DNA from: Apostichopus japonicus
Taxonomy: Eukaryota; Echinodermata; Holothuroidea; Aspidochirotida; Stichopodidae
Direction of reading: 5' to 3'
Assembly (NCBI RefSeq): GCF_037975245.1
Contig: NC_092583.1
Span: forward strand, 8,010,764-8,074,763
Length of the DNA stretch: 64,000 bases
The notes beneath the pieces were generated by a model. The model saw only the letters and a program-made list of their open reading frames with translations. It did no database searches and was not told where the DNA came from. The first letter of the stretch is position 1. Each line of letters begins with the position of its first letter. Shown one piece after another: positions 61,450 through 64,000 of the stretch. The position numbers were made by a program, and so were the translations under genes.

Positions 61450-61821
61450 GTGGCGTTTTTAACCATACATTGCAAGCATTGCATGAACCCGGTATATTCG
61501 GTTTTGATAGAACTAAAGGTAATGATGCACAGTTCAAGTACCAACGATCAAAAAGAGCAGCCACACCTAACTATGCAATTGATACTGACAAACACTCAAA
61601 CAGTACAAAAAGCAACTACGCCAACTAAAGCTACTCCAGCAGGAACTTACGAAGAGGTTGACGAAAGTAGGCGACATCAAATGAGGCTGTGACGTCACAC
61701 CTACATGTCGATTACAAATCAATTTGATAACGAGGCTACTAACAGAGCAGAGTACAACAAGCTAAATGTGAACTCAGGGAGCAATTCATATGATTCACTA
61801 AACAGGAGTTTCTCAAACTAA
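61450..61821 (+). pseudogene. Cytoplasmic-tail-like exon with tyrosine motifs and an in-frame TGA
   Basis: One frame reads through K-A-T-P-A-G-T-Y-E-E-V-D-E-S-R-R-H-Q to a TGA at 61690-61692, then continues in the same frame with H-T-Y-M-S-I, A-E-Y-N-K-L-N-V and S-Y-D-S-L-N-R to TAA at 61819-61821. Several YxxL/V-type motifs spaced 15-25 residues apart are typical of signalling tails of membrane receptors. The TGA suggests a pseudogene. No transmembrane segment is seen, so the rest would be upstream exons or lost. Confidence 0.45.
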
Positions 61822-62150
61822 TCATCGATGCTAATAAATATTCACAACACAGTAAAGCAATAGGCTGAGTTGCTACGATAAGCTGAACCGACAAGTTAAG
61901 ATCAGTGAACGTAGAGAAATTAACAAGTATAACTGCAACATATTGAATCGCTCATGAACAATATGAATTTGCATCGTTAAAGTATTAATACTGCCAAAGT
62001 ACCAACTCTTCAAGAGATTTGTAAATATATCTTGTGTCCCAGCAAACGACATCGAGTTACATACTAATGTTAACCGTATAAAAGTACATTGTGTTTAGCT
62101 GTCCAATAAGGCAGTGCTCACTTATTTCAACAGGAATAGTAGCGTGTAGG

Positions 62151-62153
<3 letters not shown>

Positions 62154-62208
<55 letters not shown>
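62154..62208 (+). repeat. (TA)n microsatellite
   Basis: Uninterrupted TA run. Confidence 0.95.
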
Positions 62209-62211
<3 letters not shown>

Positions 62212-63498
62212 TGGATTGACCCATAGGGGTAATCACGAAAAAATGACCCATACAGAGAAATCTTTGAAAACCTTGAATAAAATCACGAACAATGGTAAGA
62301 TCTCCATAAGTTTTTCAAAAGGTACTATGTGCAAGATGCCTGATGTGACTGTATTGGTCAAAATCTTCAATTCCCAACGGCGGCAGATATACCTTTTTTT
62401 GGCCCGAAAAATTCCCCATAACTTATTTTCACTACGCAGCCACCCATAGGGAGAATGTGTAAATTGGACGCCTTAAAGGTACGTATGTATATTTCTCCTT
62501 TCAAGAAGGTTGTTAGGGGTAAATATACTTCTTCATAAAGGGAAATATAAGAGTTAGTACATTTACGTTATTTTCCTTGGTAGGTAGGGATTAATTATGC
62601 ACGCTGGTGTAAAATATAAACTATACGCTGTCCCAATAATTCCATATCCAGAACAATGTAGACGGAGAGACAAAGAGTTGGGGAGATATCTTTTCGAAAA
62701 CTACCACAGAAAATGCTATGAATACATGAATATTCAACAAAATTAGGAAACTGAGTTCTGAAAATAAACATAGTTATTCGAAACACATTTTCATTTCATG
62801 AAGATAAGCATCTACAAACAGTTTTGGAATCAAAACTCCTATAATTAACATGATTTATGTTGCAAAATAAGCACCTTGTGTTCATGTGGCTAAAAGGAGA
62901 GATCCGCAAAATTGCTTATTCCAGTAACCTCATGGCATCAGAAAATCTCTGTATAGTGTAACAAAGTTTATATGCACTCCTGCCTTGGCAGCAGACTGAA
63001 AAAGGGTTAATTGACCTATGTATATGTCCACTTTAGGCAGAAAGAATAACACAATCAAAGGCACACAATCCTCTAACAGAGTTTTACATTTGTAAATAAA
63101 AACACACAGTTACATTACATAATGAAACAAACAAAAAATGCACTCAGCAGGAAATAAGAACAACAAAGCAATATCATACCAAAATATCACTCTAACCTAT
63201 AGCCATGGGGAAATACACCTACACTACTGTTCTGCCCTCATAAGAGCACATAACTCCTTACATGGCATATATTGCTTTTTGATAAGTGTGATACAAAGGT
63301 AGGGCACGTGGGTGGTGAAAAATGCATATTGGCTTCTTCACCAGGCTTCCAAATTGAGCTAGGGTTGATTAAATCTCTCTGATGATCTCTGAACAATTGG
63401 TCATTGTAGGAGTGTAACTGAAGTATAAACAGACAGGTATATACGTTGGATAGAACACAATCCTGTTACACAAATTGTGGAGCAATCTTATCAAACAG

Positions 63499-63835
63499 CA
63501 TCTCCTTAAAACACAGTTCTGGTGCATATATTTGTGTTTGTTAAGCAACTACTGTACAGTAGGAGATAATGATATCCCTACAATTAAGTGTGTTGTAAAA
63601 CATATCTGTGTTGTGCTGTACAGGCCTAACACTGATCCAAGTTAACCATACATGCACACTTTTAAGTGGACTATGGTGGTAATACTGTACACATATCTGC
63701 CTCCACTAATCGTCAAGGTGTCAATCATTTACCCTGTGTCATACACTCACGGTGGACTGTAAATCAGAATATATCTCTTTAAAACATAGTTCAGATGCAT
63801 ATCTTTGTGTTCATGAAGCAAATACAGAAGGATAT
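63499..63835 (+). repeat. Pair of direct repeats about 272 bp apart
   Basis: CTCCTTAAAACACAGTTCTG...TTTGTGTT near 63501 and CTCTTTAAAACATAGTTCAG...TTTGTGTT near 63774 are clearly related, suggesting a diverged tandem unit continuing past the window. Confidence 0.5.
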
Positions 63836-64000
63836 GAGATTCCCACATCATACTGTCACTGTGATCCTTAATAGGTTATTTACCTGTATATATTTGCCCT
63901 GAGGGATAATTAATGTTACCCTTTTGAAAGGTAATGACAAACCTTACCCTTCAAGAAAGGTGATGTTATGATGCAAATAGTCTGTACTGCTACTACTGAC

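Larger units (their letters stand above)
61822..64000. other. Right end of the window
   Basis: Apart from the TA run and the direct repeats listed, nothing recognised. An open frame at 62207-62449 begins at the TA run and matches nothing I know. Confidence 0.4.

Overview
This is an AT-rich stretch of eukaryotic, metazoan DNA: introns, microsatellites, a Penelope-like retroelement, several DNA transposons, a THAP-type exon and a TTAGGG-like interstitial repeat. The mix fits a marine invertebrate, perhaps a deuterostome such as an echinoderm; this is inference and cannot be settled from the window.

The main content is one plus-strand gene of a kind I do not recognise by name. It starts at 1520 with a 61-nt exon coding for a signal peptide. 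Six short exons follow (24, 18, 24, 30, 24 and 15 nt), each with at least one cysteine. Then come 40 microexons of 6, 9 or 12 nt, the last at 49375-49386. Each lies between a pyrimidine-rich tract ending in AG and a GT donor, nearly always GTAAG in the microexons. All 46 exons after the first have a length divisible by three, every junction is phase 1, and the 47 exons read together without a stop. The product is a secreted peptide of about 164 residues up to that point, made from about 0.5 kb of coding sequence spread over 48 kb. A candidate terminal exon lies at 58917-59044. The layout recalls the micro-exon genes of schistosomes and the bicycle genes of aphids, but the microexons here are smaller and more numerous.

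The microexons sit in degenerate tandem repeats (about 9.0-24.8 kb, 31.3-39.4 kb, then dispersed to 49.4 kb). The intronic part of the repeat is recognisable throughout, including a recurring TTCACGACGACGG-like motif, while the coding hexamers and nonamers differ between neighbours whose flanks are nearly the same. Units have also been lost, triplicated and invaded.

Mobile DNA splits the gene. A broken Penelope-like element (about 25.1-31.15 kb, minus strand) lies in TA repeats and carries a hammerhead-like motif; it is itself interrupted by a 4.4-kb TIR transposon (26141-30558) that contains a decayed gene and a MITE. Others are a 0.67-kb TIR element (22075-22742), a 1.18-kb TIR element placed at a splice donor (44674-45854), a Kolobok-like element with TTAA duplications and a THAP exon (47079-48702), and a 4.8-kb element with CGACTAA-rich inverted ends and a 1.5-kb internal palindrome (about 49.88-54.69 kb).

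The last 10 kb hold simple-sequence blocks, unrecognised sequence, and a probable decayed exon for a tyrosine-motif receptor tail (61450-61821).
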